From: Tamarix chinensis
Lineage: Eukaryota; Streptophyta; Magnoliopsida; Caryophyllales; Tamaricaceae
Reading direction: 5' to 3'
Assembly: GCA_030549775.1 (NCBI GenBank)
Contig: CM060175.1
Location: 94,417,470-94,481,469 of the forward strand
DNA length: 64,000 nucleotides
Each line of letters starts with the position of its first letter. Within the stretch, counting starts at the first letter, position 1. Shown one piece after another: positions 41,045-51,944 of the stretch. Position numbers and translations under genes: made by a program. The notes beneath the pieces were generated by a model, which saw only the letters and a program-made list of their open reading frames with translations, searched no databases and was not told where the DNA came from.

Positions 41045-41303
41045 ATATACATCATTTTATCTTTGGGTACAGCTTAACTCTCTTGTCCTTGAGAATGTGG
41101 ATGAATATAGTGCATCTAAACACCTTTAGATGTCCATATGAAGCCTTCTATTCGGCGGCCTGCACCTGCTCTGGGATAGCTTTATCCAAAGGGATAAACA
41201 ATGATAGGTTGATGATGTTGAGAGTAGTATTTATAGCCTCACCCCCAAAATGGTTTGGAGAGCATGGCATGAGAAAGCATACATCGAACCCTCTTTTCAA
41301 TGG
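41045..41303 (-). pseudogene. Ty1-copia integrase C-terminal fragment
   Basis: Reading leftwards from 41303 the translation IEKRVRCMLSHAMLSKPFWG, then (with a frameshift) NTTLNIINLS and, further on, SYGHLKVF, matches the end of a copia integrase. The same segment stands in Copia-2 at 60310-60528 (TLIKRVRCMLSETKLFKSFW). Only this piece is present; no LTRs lie nearby. The plus-strand open frame at 41083-41358 is its shadow. Confidence 0.78.
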
Positions 41304-42109
41304 TTTGATTCATTATTGTCATTTTTTTACTAGATATTTTTATATTATAGTTGGATGAGATATAAGTAGAAAAACAAACTTATTAGTTTAACCTAAAGTG
41401 GAGAATTTTATCATTCTTTCTCATTGGTCTCTTGCCTTGAATATGACATTGGGCAACTGAAAATATAAGTATAGATACACTATTCATATAAATGAAGGAA
41501 CTAACACATTGGTTTGAGAAGCATAACCACATTCACATAATTCTGCTCTCCCTTATTTTCTATCCTCTTATCATGAATATTTGTTATTGCAGGATGTCGT
41601 TTGATATAGAAAATTCTCAGGAATTTTAATACAGATCCTCAAGAAAGTTAGATTATATTTATTTATAATATTATTTAACTATAAATATATATTTCCATGC
41701 TATAATGAAGTGTTTCAAGATACTACATGGTAGATCAAGACATATACAGATCAAGCTAGGTGTACATATACAATGGAGCAAACATTGACTTTTTTTGGAT
41801 CTAAATACTATATTTTGTATTGGATATTTTATAATGGATTATTGTAGGTGTTAAACTGATGTATATGTACATTTCGGACAAACGTAGTCTAGAAATTGAT
41901 GTACCTACTTTGTCATTTTGGACATTGTTGAACATATATTATTATATATAATTTTCAACTAAATATTATTGATGCAGGTCTATGAATTACCAGATGCGTG
42001 TTATTATAAAAAAAATAGATGTAAATTATTTTAGGTTAATATTAATGTATATCTCGCAGGTTGTTTATGTGGGAGTTACAAGGTAAATTTAAATTATGGA
42101 GCATATTAG

Positions 42110-42329
42110 AATTAGGGATGTTTAAAAACCATAAGTGAAATATCTTAGGGATGGTTAAAAACCGCCGATAAATTGTTTTTTTACTAACGGTTGCATAAAT
42201 CGTTGCTAATAATTTAGCAACATTGCGATTAGTGACGCTTGTTCTAACCATCGGTAAAGTTTTAGTGATAGCTTTTAACCATCTCTAATATCGAATTAAC
42301 CGTAGATATTTAATGCTTTTGCTATAGTA
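42110..42329. repeat. CACTA-2 subterminal repeats and right end
   Basis: Copies of GATGGTTAAAAACC and its complement (about 42149-42162, 42245-42254, 42278-42285, 42296-42302) alternate in orientation, then TTTAATGCTTTTGCTATAGT A closes the element. The last base differs from the canonical GTG end, consistent with decay. Confidence 0.6.
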
Positions 42330-44865
42330 AATATTCTCACATATGGGATAAAAAACACAAGGAAACAAAAAAGTTAGACTCTAGCCCTTAAGTATGCATA
42401 CCCCTATAAACCATGGAATAGATAATATCGAGTAAATCTAGGGTTATTTTAGTTATCACAACAACTAGGAATCTCCGATACCACAACAACCCAAAAATAA
42501 ATATAAACTACTTGGTTATCACTACAATCAAGCTTTATAGACATCGCAACAACCTGGTGGAAAAAATGCAACTTGTACAACTCAGTACTAACTCATGTGA
42601 TCTTCTATAATAATAATTAATGTCTTAATAATCATCATGAATAATATAATTCATACTCCACACTTAAAGAATACCACTTGATTTACTCATGATCATAACA
42701 CTTCCACTTAATTTCCACTGACTTAACATATGGGTTACCACTTTTCATTTATTACATGAAATACCAAGTATTACTGAATTATTCCAACTATTGTGTTTCA
42801 CTTAAAATGTATGGAAATGTATCATGGTTATTCAATTCAAATATGTTATAATCACATGAAGAAAATATAATACATAAAGCATGACAACAAGTACAACAGA
42901 TACATTCCACAAGGGAAAAAACAATAATAACCTCACTAAAACCCTAATCCACCCTTAACTCATAACTTTATCCATAAAACACGCCAACTTGCTAAAATTA
43001 ACACAACTCTCTAAATATCATAATAAATACCATATCCTAAAATGAGAATTAAACTCCAACATTTCTCATATAAAATACTGATCATACCTCTAGGGCTTCT
43101 AACCTCATTTTCACATAGAATTACCTCTTATAATAACCAAGATTAACCCAAACTAAAAACATATCATACCTATCACATTTTTAACCCTATTATACTTATA
43201 TTTTCTCAAATTTCCATAATTAACCCAAAATGACCAAAATACCTCTAATTTTCCTAAACACCTCAAAACTTCTTATTATCAAAACTTGACCCATACTCAA
43301 CCAAACCCTATCATATTATATATTAAATTTTATGTAAAAACATCAATACATACAATGGTGTGCAAATTTACTGCAAAAATCATAAGTTTGACCCAATTTC
43401 CCTTATAAAAAAGGGTCGATTCCACCAAATCCCCAAAGATCTAAAAATAAACCTCAACCTTCTATTCACCAAAGACACTTGATCACATATTATAACACTT
43501 AAAAACATGCTTAATAAATATCAAAAAATACAACATCATGCTTGAAATTTAAGAGCATGGCCTAACATAACTTAACATGGCATATTACCCATAAACTCAT
43601 AAAATTACATAACATATATGAAGTCATGCATAACACATGGATACTAGCCATAACAATCAAAAACTATGGTTTGCAAGAGTAAAACATGCTAATATAGGAC
43701 TTGAGAAAAGAACATATAATCATTAAATGTTCTAATCTAGAGTTGTGTATCTTTACTTAGCTATACTAGTCTCTTAACAAAAATACTCCTAAACATCTTA
43801 TTCCAAAAGCATGATATCACCTAGACAAGATAAGCAAAAGGATTAGAAAGAACTAACAAAGATTAGCAATGGATAATTGAGAGAGGAAAAGGGAATAATA
43901 AAAGGAAACTGAGGTGCAGCATATTATAGGGAGGCATGTGAGACATCAATACAACCTAGGAGGGTTTTGTGAGCTACTCATATAGCTCAAGATTAACGTG
44001 AGTTCCCAATGCAAGTTGGTGGTTACTTTGTGAGGCTTGAATGGAGCTAGAGGGTGGTGGTGTGAAGTTGTGGCATTGCAAAGGGATGCTTGTGTAGGTT
44101 TTTTACACTATAGGTGCTAAGTTTCGTGAGGTGTAGACATTGGTGGTTGTGTGTTGGCGTGTAGTAGAGGTGTAAGGTGGGTTTGGTTGTGTGAGATGGC
44201 AGTGAGGCTAAGGGTTGTTTACATGAGGTTTTAATGCAACTAGGATTGTGGTGACATGAATGAATGGTGAAGGTGGCAATTGTTTCTCACAAGTAATGCG
44301 GAAAAAGTACATGTTTGGGCATGGAGTTCTCATAAGGTGAGGCACACATAAACTAAGAAGAGGGAGAAGAGAGTGTTGGGGTCTGTTTGGAAAGGGAGGA
44401 TAAAATAAGGAGCATAGCTTGGCTAAGGATTGATGAAAAATGAGAGGAGGAGGGAATTTATGAGTGTAGTTGAGGTTGCAAGAAGTTGAAAGGAAAATGT
44501 GAGGGGGTGTGAGGCATAATTAGGGGTTTGTCGTGGTATAGAGGTAGTGTGAATTAAAGGGAGGCATGGTGAGGTAGAGTGTTCAACTCTTAAATGAGCT
44601 TGGTGATTAGGTGAGAGGTTAGGATTGAGTGTGTATTTAGTCATGGTTGGAATTTTAGTTTTGGTAACCTAACTAAATAACATAAACCCGTCGGAAGGGG
44701 ATATTGGTTACAAAAGAAAAGAGAAGGCAAGGATTTGAAGGGAAAAGGGAGGAAATGAGGGCTTACTAGTTTAAATAAGATAATTAAGTCAAGGTTTAAG
44801 ATTATACAAAGATTAAGAAGCTAAGCACCCATATATTAATGATAGAAATTTTTTGGGGTATTACA
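42330..44865 (+). mobile_element. LTR unit F1, left end cut off by CACTA-2
   Basis: It aligns along its length with unit F2: TTAAGTATGCATACCCC (about 42391), GTTATAATCACATGAAG (about 42847), ATACCATATCC (about 43027), TATCTTTAC..AGTCTCT (about 43749), a G-rich part at 44030-44600, and tail TTTTTTGGGGTATTACA ending at 44865. The tail is the superfamily tail also seen in A and B. Homology begins exactly at the right end of CACTA-2, so its first 0.9 kb or so is missing or lies beyond CACTA-2. No genes. Confidence 0.7.
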
Positions 44866-46671
44866 CCAACCCACAAATAACTTACCACAAGAAAACATCA
44901 TGATCATAACCAATGATTACCTACAAGATAATAAGTGATAACTGCTTACATGAATGAAAAAACTCCATATACTATGTATTGGGTAAGACAACAATACATA
45001 TTAATAGAATAAGGGATACATAAAACATAAGGCTACATGAATACATAATTACTATACATACATATACTACTCATGATACGAGATGATCTATGAGTGAAAT
45101 AGCATTAAAGTCCATACTTAGATGATCACACAATTCCACTTACTTAATCACATTGAGACTACAAATCGGAGAAAGATAGTAAATTTCACTGATACTGAAT
45201 TATTTACTCTACTAGTTCATTGTAGATAAGAGAAATATGGCCAGTTTCACTAATTCTCTCATATACAAGGTAAAACACACCTGAGCTACTTATAGACCAC
45301 TTATATTTAAGTACGCATACTCCCTACAGGCCGGTAGATTGGATTAGGTTACAGTAGATCATGGTTCTTTGGTTCTAATAGAAGCATACCATTTTAATCA
45401 AACAATTACGATACTTGAAATCACTTTAATCATGACTCATATAATCCTCCACTTTAAGCATTTATTTCTTATTGATTCATAAATCAACACTTAGCACATA
45501 TCAATGCATCACTTAAATTAATCATTGTCATAGTACTTTCATGTACAATACGGTTGTCTTATCACATGCTATCATTGTTACATGGGATACTGATTATCAC
45601 TGAATTCATACCAACTATTGTTATTATTTAAAATACTTAGAAATACATCATGGTTAAACAAATTAGCATGTTATAATTACATGAAGCAATGCAAAGCCAT
45701 AAAGAAAGACAACAAGCACAATAGAAATCATTAGCCAAGTGAAAAAAACTATAATACCCTCATTAAATCATAATGTATACTTATGCCATAACTCCAAACA
45801 TAAGACTCACCAACTTACCAAATTTATCACAACAACCCAAAATATTATATTGAATACCATATCCAAAAATTGAGACTAAATTCCAACATTTTACACATAA
45901 AATGCCAATCATACCCTTAGAGTCACTATTTCCATCTAAACCATATTCACCTAGGATTACTGATTATAATACTCACAAATAACCAGACCATTTCACATAT
46001 CATTCTCATCATATTGTACATAAGACCTCTAATTGTCATATTTAACCCAAAAAGACCAAAATACATGTATGTCACCTAAACAAGTTGAAATTTTTTATTA
46101 ACATAAATTGATCCATAATTGACCTAACTCTATCATATTATACATCAAATTTTGTGTAAAAAGCTTAAGAAAAAATGTAATAGTGCACTTGAATTCCATA
46201 GACAAAAAAAAAACAATTGATTTAACCATGATACCCCTTAACCAATTCTATCACAACTTCTTATAAAATCTAGTCTTCACCAAACTTTACCAAAATTTCA
46301 CTCCAACTCCCAAATAATGTTAAATGGTGAATTATGTAATTATATTAAATTAAAGCAGGTTAAAAATGCCTAAAATGGCTATAGGCTAAGACACCCTTAA
46401 GGTCCAACAAGTCCAAAAGTCCAACCACACAAGGTATTCTTCAACAATACTAAATGACATGAGATTATACTTAACAATATGTAGATTAAAACTAACAACA
46501 TACATTATCATGCTCAAAAAATTAATATAATACCTAGCATGACCTGATATGGTAATTTCATATAGAATTATAAAAATACATGCTACACATGAAATCATAA
46601 TATAACTATATGAATATAAGCTATAATAATATAATCATGATTTTACAAAATAAGTGTGCTAACATGGTAAT
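44866..46671 (+). mobile_element. LTR unit F2, first visible part
   Basis: The unit lacks roughly 400 bp of head (the family's ACTGAGTAAGG landmark appears as TATTGGGTAAGAC only about 115 bp in). From there it tracks unit F1: TTAAGTACGCATACTCCC (about 45314), GTTATAATTACATGAAG (about 45669), ATACCATATCC (about 45855), and GTGTGCTAACATGGTAAT up to 46671, where Copia-1 is inserted. The unit resumes at about 51843 and again at 54441. Confidence 0.7.
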
Positions 46672-47200
46672 TGTTGCAGAATTACATGGATTGAATGGAT
46701 CCAAACCAAAATTAAAATCAACAAGATGATGAACACTTGAAAATAGAATAATTGAGGGAAAAACATATATCTTTATTCATGATCTTGTGTAATCACAGAA
46801 TGATTAAACAAACCAAACAACTAATTATAAAAATATACAATTCTATTTTAATGTAGAATTATATAGAGAAGAAGAAGTTAGGTCATACCACTTGACAATT
46901 AGGGTTTTCTCATATCTCTTTTATAATAGAAAAAGTCCACTAGGGGCAAAACAACATTTTACAAAAATAAAGTAAAAATACGATCATTGTTTAGGAAACA
47001 CGGACCCCATGTTACTTTCCTTACTCTCGACTTTTGCTCCAAAACACATCAAAATATTATGTGAGAAAACACATTCCATGTTAATAAACATGGTACCCGC
47101 GTATTTCTAACAGAAATCACATATTAATCCCAAGGTTCTCCAACACCTACACAAACCAATACAATATTATGTTGTACATCAAATACCCAATCAAAACTCA
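46672..47200 (-). repeat. Copia-1 3' LTR
   Basis: On the plus strand it starts TGTTGCAGAATTACATGGAT and runs to ...CAATCAAAACTCA. Internally the minus strand reads AAGGTGAAAAATTA next to it, a worn polypurine tract. It matches 51278-51816 throughout, with scattered substitutions and small gaps. Confidence 0.88.
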
Positions 47201-47299
47201 TAATTTTTCACCTTGACGTAGTATTGTGACGCATGACATGTAAATACCTCTACAAAAAACCCCTGGCACAACAAAGGGCCTCATGGCCTATGAACATCA

Positions 47300-50200
47300 A
47301 TCAAGTTTAAGAAACACTCAAACTTATCCATGGTCAGTTGCTTCATTAGCATATCAGCCAGATTATCCAAAGTACCCACTTTCTCCAACATAAATTTACC
47401 TATAGCAACAATACCTCGGATAAAGTGATACCCAATATCAATGTGCTTCATTTAGCAGTGGCAAGAATTATGATTCTTCGCTAAATAAATAGCACACTGG
47501 CTATCACCTCGAACAACTAGAGTACCATGACCAAAACTCAGCTCACGTACTAAACCACCAAGCCACATGACTTCCTAAAAAGCCCATGTCATAACCATAT
47601 ACTTTACCTCAGCAGTGGACTGTCACATCTTGTAAGGAAGATCTCCATCTAATACTTGAACCACTATGAAAAAAAATATATCCACAGGTGGATCTTCTTT
47701 TATCAAGGTCTCCACCAAAATCAGAGTCCATAAACCCAACCAGCGAATCAGTTGATATCCCATACTCTATACATGTTAATGTCTTACCCTTCAAGTATAT
47801 TAGAATCCATTTCACTACTTGCTAGTGAGCCTTCCTCTGATTCACCATATATAAACTCACCACACTAACAGCTTGAGCGATATTAGGCCGAGTACACACT
47901 ATAACAAACATGATGCAACCAACAACATTCAAATATGGAATAGTGGCCATAAGCTCCTATTCCTCTTTGGATTGTCCCAAGTTAATAATCTGAAGTGAGT
48001 AGCCAATGGAGTGCTCCCTATCTTTGCATCCATCATATGAAACATCTCCAGCACCTTGTTTACATAAAACTCTTGTGACAAGTACAAAAACTTTCGCTCA
48101 CAATTTCTTATGATCTCCATGCCAATGATTCTTTTTGTACCTCCAAGATCCTTCATTTTAAACTCACTCTTCAGCATTTTATTCACCTTATCAACATTAG
48201 ATATATCTTTTGCTACAATAAGCATGTCATCAACATACAACAAATGATACACAAGAGATTCACCCTCCATCTCATTCAAATACATACATCTATCATGCTC
48301 ACTCCTGAAAAAACCATGCTCAAGAATAAATTGATCGAATAGTTTATACCATTGTCTAAGAGATTGATTCAAACCTTACAATGACCTTTTTAATAGGTAC
48401 ACGTGATCATTCATCCCCTCAATAACAAATCCATCAGGCTGTCACAAGTATTAACAAGTGAAAATGTAATTTTAACAACCAACCGCTCCAACTTTAAATC
48501 ATGCATAGCCGCAAGCACATGCAAAGTCTGAATAGAAGTGCACGCCTGGAATCCAACTACTCCAACTAGTCCAAATCTAGATTATCCAACTATCTAACCA
48601 TAGGAGAAATTACCTTGTTATAGTCCACGTCTAGAATATGATTGAATCCACGTGAAACTAAACTAGCATTGTACCTTGGTCTCTCAACCCTTGGAGCTCC
48701 ATGTTTGAACTTGTACACCCCTTTGCAATGAACCATCTTCTTCTTCCTAGGTGCCTTCATAATTTCCCATGTCTAATTCTTTAATAAGGACTCCATCACC
48801 TCCTCCATATAAACACACCACTCAACAGCCTTATAATTCGCAATAACCTCTAAAAATGATGTTGGATCATGCACATCAACAATAGCCTCTACACTAGATA
48901 AAGTATATCCAGCTAATACTTCAAAACTATACCTAACTGGATGCTCAAAAATCCTCCATGCTCTTCTTGGAGCAATGCCTCTTTGCTCCATCTGCTGCTT
49001 GGATCCACCCACTTTAAAAATAATGGGTCTATCAGAAGGCTTAGTGTCATCCAAATCAACTTTCACTTGGTCTGAAGCACTATCCTACTCCACATCCTTA
49101 GATAAACCATCACAAGACTCAGTCTTCTAGAGAAACACGAGCTCATTAAAGGCAACATCCCTTCTAGTCAAGAACTTAGATGCAAATGGGTGCCCTAATG
49201 TGTACCCCTTTACTCCGAATGTAAAGCCAAGAAAGATACACTTCTTAGCTCTAGAATTAAATTTATCATCATTCACATAAAAATAAGTAAGGCAACCAAA
49301 AATATATAAATCATATTAATCAGCTAGCTTACCAGACCACAAATCATTAGGTGTCTTTGACTCAATGGAGTGATTTGGTGACCAATTCACTAGGTATGCT
49401 GCCATGTGAACCACCTTAGCCCAAAAATCTCTTCCTAGCCCTACCTATGATAACATACAATAAGCCTTCTCTAAAAGAGTTCTGTTCATGCACTCAGCAA
49501 CCCCCATTATGATATAGTCTCCCAATATAAGTGTGGTGTCTCTCTATCTTATGGTATTGACAGAAATTATTGAAACTTTGCTCAATGAACTCAAAACCAT
49601 TATCTATTCTGAGACACTTAATTTCCTTCTCCATCTACTTCTCTAGTAAGGTCTTCCGGTATTTGAAAATACCAAACACATCAGTCCTATGCTTTAAGAA
49701 ATAAACACATACCTTCCTAGAGCAGTCATTAATAAATGTGAGCAAGTAGCGCAAATCATCTTTGAAGACCACTCACACTGGACCCCACAAATATGAATAG
49801 ATATACTCAAGAAGCACTCCCGTACTATGCTTAGTTGTTGAAAAGCTAACCAGCTTCTACTTTCCAAACACACAGTGCTCATAGAAGTCCATAATACATG
49901 TACTATGTCCATCCATCAACTCTTTCTTAGAGAGCTCGGTAAGACCCTTGACATTTATGTGTCAAAGTCTCGTAACATTTGAGTTTGACAACCTAGGCAA
50001 TGCCACAATAGTTATCCCCATGATAGTGGAATCCACCAACTCATACAGTGTCATAACCCGCTTCCCTTTCATCACCACCAGAGCCCATTTTTTATTTCTC
50101 AGAGTACCATCATCTATAACACATCGGTACCCACTACAATCTATGGAAATCAAAGAGATGAGGTTATTGGTCATCACAGGGACATACCTCATGTTGGACA

Positions 50201-51240
50201 GTGTTTCAACCACACCATCGTGCATCCTCACCTTTATCATCCTAATCCCAACAACTTTACAAGCAACATCGTTGCCTATGAAGGCAACTCCACCTTGAGT
50301 TGCCTCGAACGTGTAAAACCAAATTCGGTTAGATTAGATATGGTAAGAACACCCAGAATCCAAGATTCATCTATCACTTATCTTAGTATGTCTATTAGTG
50401 GCCAACAACACATCTCCATCACTATCATCATGAGCTACAACAACATCATCCTTCATACCAGATCACTCACCAAATTTAGCACCAAGCTTCTTATTAGGAC
50501 AAAACTTCGTAATATGCCCCTTATTGCGACACCCATAGCATGTCACATTCTTCTATCAACCCTTTGACTTAGATTTGGACATATTACAATCAATAGACCC
50601 CCACTCATATGTCCTCCCTTAGCTACCAATCCTTCACTAAGTGAGTCCCTGAAAATACCGCTGCCAGTCAATTAATTATCAATTAATTCCCATTGCAGTA
50701 GAGAGGATTTCACATCTTCAAGGACTAACTCGTCATTCCTATACAATACAGTCTTATGAAAATGCTTAAAACTAGCAAGTAAAGAGCATAGTAGCATAAT
50801 AACCAAATCTTTAGCTTCTAATTTGACTTGTATGTTATGCAAATCCATTACAATAGAATCAAATTCATCAAGATGAGATTTCAAGGACTAACCCTCACCT
50901 AATTTCAAATCATGAAGCCAACTCTTCAATAATATCTGATTTGCTATTAACTTTGTCATGTACAATGACTCAAGCTTAAACCACAACGCAACTGCCATTG
51001 ATTCTTTTTCCACTTCTCACAATACCTCATTCGACAAGCATAATTATATGGTAGAGAGGGCCTTCGGATATAATTCTTCAAATCTCTTATCCATCATTAA
51101 ATCTGGCTTGTTTGAATGATCGGATAACGCTTTTTCCAACCCATTCTGATTTAGGATAGCTCGGTTCTTCAATTTTCATAATTCAAAATTGATTGACTAA
51201 TTGAACTTCTCAATATCGAATCTTGTACTTATCCTGATTA
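47300..51240 (-). pseudogene. Copia-1 gag-pol polyprotein remnant
   Basis: Read right to left: gag (50672-50884, SHLDEFDSIVMDLHNI, VKSSLLQWELI), a complete CCHC zinc knuckle CYGCRNKGHITKFC (50499-50540), and a pre-integrase part (49962-50240, RYVPVMTNNLISL). The integrase core follows (about 49440-49910, YLLTFINDCSRKVCVYFLK, KCLRIDNGFEF). The usual SDLWGP is SYLWGP, so the first catalytic Asp is lost (codon at 49791-49793). Next are the linker before RT (48773-49066), the reverse transcriptase (47929-48372) with intact YVDDM (48223-48237) and KDLG, and RNase H (about 47330-47820, SDFGGDLDKRRSTCGYIF). Many stops and frameshifts. Motif style fits the Tork lineage, an inference. Confidence 0.88.
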
Positions 51241-51263
51241 TTATATCTATTCCACAACCACAA

Positions 51264-51274
51264 CTCTGATATTA
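51264..51274 (-). other. Copia-1 primer-binding site (initiator tRNA-Met type), mutated
   Basis: The minus strand reads TAATATCAGAG, against TGGTATCAGAG in intact plant copia elements: two G-to-A changes. It lies 3 bp inside the 5' LTR. Confidence 0.72.
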
Positions 51275-51277
51275 AAT

Positions 51278-51812
51278 TATTGCAAAATTACGTGGATTGA
51301 ATGGATCCAAACAAATATCAAAATTAACAAGATGATGAATAATTGATTATTCAATCACAAAACAGAGCAATTGAGGGGAAACATATATTTATTCATGCTC
51401 TTGAGTAATTACAGAATGATTAAATAAAGCAATCAATTAATTACACAAATATACAATTCTCTTTTAATTGAGAATTATATGGAGAAGAAGAAGTTGGGTC
51501 GCACAACATAACGGTTAGAGTTTTCTTATATCTCTTTTATACTATAAAAAAACCCTATGGGGCAAAACAATATGTTACGAAAATAAAAGAAAAAAACAGT
51601 TCGTGTTTAGGAAACATAGGACCCTTGTGTTAATTTCCTTACTCTCGACTTTTTTCCCTAAAACACATCAAAATATTATGTGAGAAAATACAATCCATGT
51701 TAATAAATGCGGGACCCTTGTGTTTCTCACAAAAATCACACATTAATCCCAAACTTCTCTAACACCTACAAGAACCAACACATTGTTAATGTGCATCAAA
51801 TACTCAGTCAAA

Positions 51813-51816
<4 letters not shown>
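51278..51816 (-). repeat. Copia-1 5' LTR
   Basis: The plus-strand start is TATTGCAAAATTACGTGGAT (first G changed to A). The right end fades into a (TA)n run after CAGTCAAAACTTTA. Shared with the other LTR: TGGATTGAATGGATCCAAAC, GAGAAGAAGAAGTT and ACATCAAAATATTATGTGAG. Confidence 0.85.
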
Positions 51817-51849
<33 letters not shown>

Positions 51850-51944
51850 TTACCAAAGGTTACATTAGTCTCTATGCAAAATAATATTCCTAAAACCTTC
51901 TTCTACAACCAACTTTTGATCACTAAACAAAATAAAAAGGTTAG
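51817..51944 (+). mobile_element. LTR unit F2, middle part between Copia-1 and LTR D
   Basis: After a (TA)n run at about 51817-51847 the sequence TATCTTTACCAAAGG, TTAGTCTCTATGC, ATATTCCTAAAACC, GATCACTAAACAAAAT lines up with unit F1 at about 43749-43850. It ends in GTTAG (51940-51944), the target site of LTR D. Confidence 0.65.

Larger units (their letters stand above)
39459..42110. other. CACTA-2 3' region / passenger DNA
   Basis: Between the second-product stop and the subterminal repeats lie AT-rich DNA, the ERF pseudogene and the copia fragment. Possible splice acceptors (TATTGCAG near 41593, TTGATGCAG near 41979) and a TTTTGGACATTGTTGAAC string near 41917 look like the 3' end of a CACTA transcript. 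Whether the passengers sit inside the element or mark a second insertion cannot be settled here. Confidence 0.4.
33768..42329 (+). mobile_element. CACTA-2: decayed CACTA (En/Spm) element with two gene remnants and passenger DNA
   Basis: It holds a TNP2-like transposase gene (33768-37457) followed by a second-product gene (37636-39458), the usual CACTA order. The right end is set at GCTATAGTA (42321-42329), a likely TACTATAGC version of the CACTA terminus, preceded by subterminal TTAACCATC-type repeats. The left terminus was not found; the start given is the first coding base, so the element begins further left. Between gene two and the right end lie an ERF pseudogene and a copia scrap. To the right, sequence continues as LTR unit F1 in mid-element, suggesting CACTA-2 landed inside F1. 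Confidence 0.72.
46672..51816 (-). mobile_element. Copia-1: complete but decayed Ty1-copia retrotransposon
   Basis: Two similar LTRs (46672-47200 and 51278 to about 51816) bracket a minus-strand gag-pol remnant in copia order: gag, zinc knuckle, integrase, reverse transcriptase, RNase H. A primer-binding site lies beside the right LTR and a purine-rich tract beside the left. It sits inside LTR unit F2, whose sequence resumes after it. The left flank is GTAAT (46667-46671); the right flank is obscured by a (TA)n run, so the target duplication is unproven. LTR differences, stops and frameshifts mark it as old. Confidence 0.88.

Noticed and set aside
41083..41358. Plus-strand open frame of 91 codons
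   Set aside because: It is a shadow of the copia integrase fragment on the opposite strand.
49948..50567. Two plus-strand open frames within Copia-1
   Set aside because: Antisense to gag and integrase, whose motifs are clear on the minus strand.
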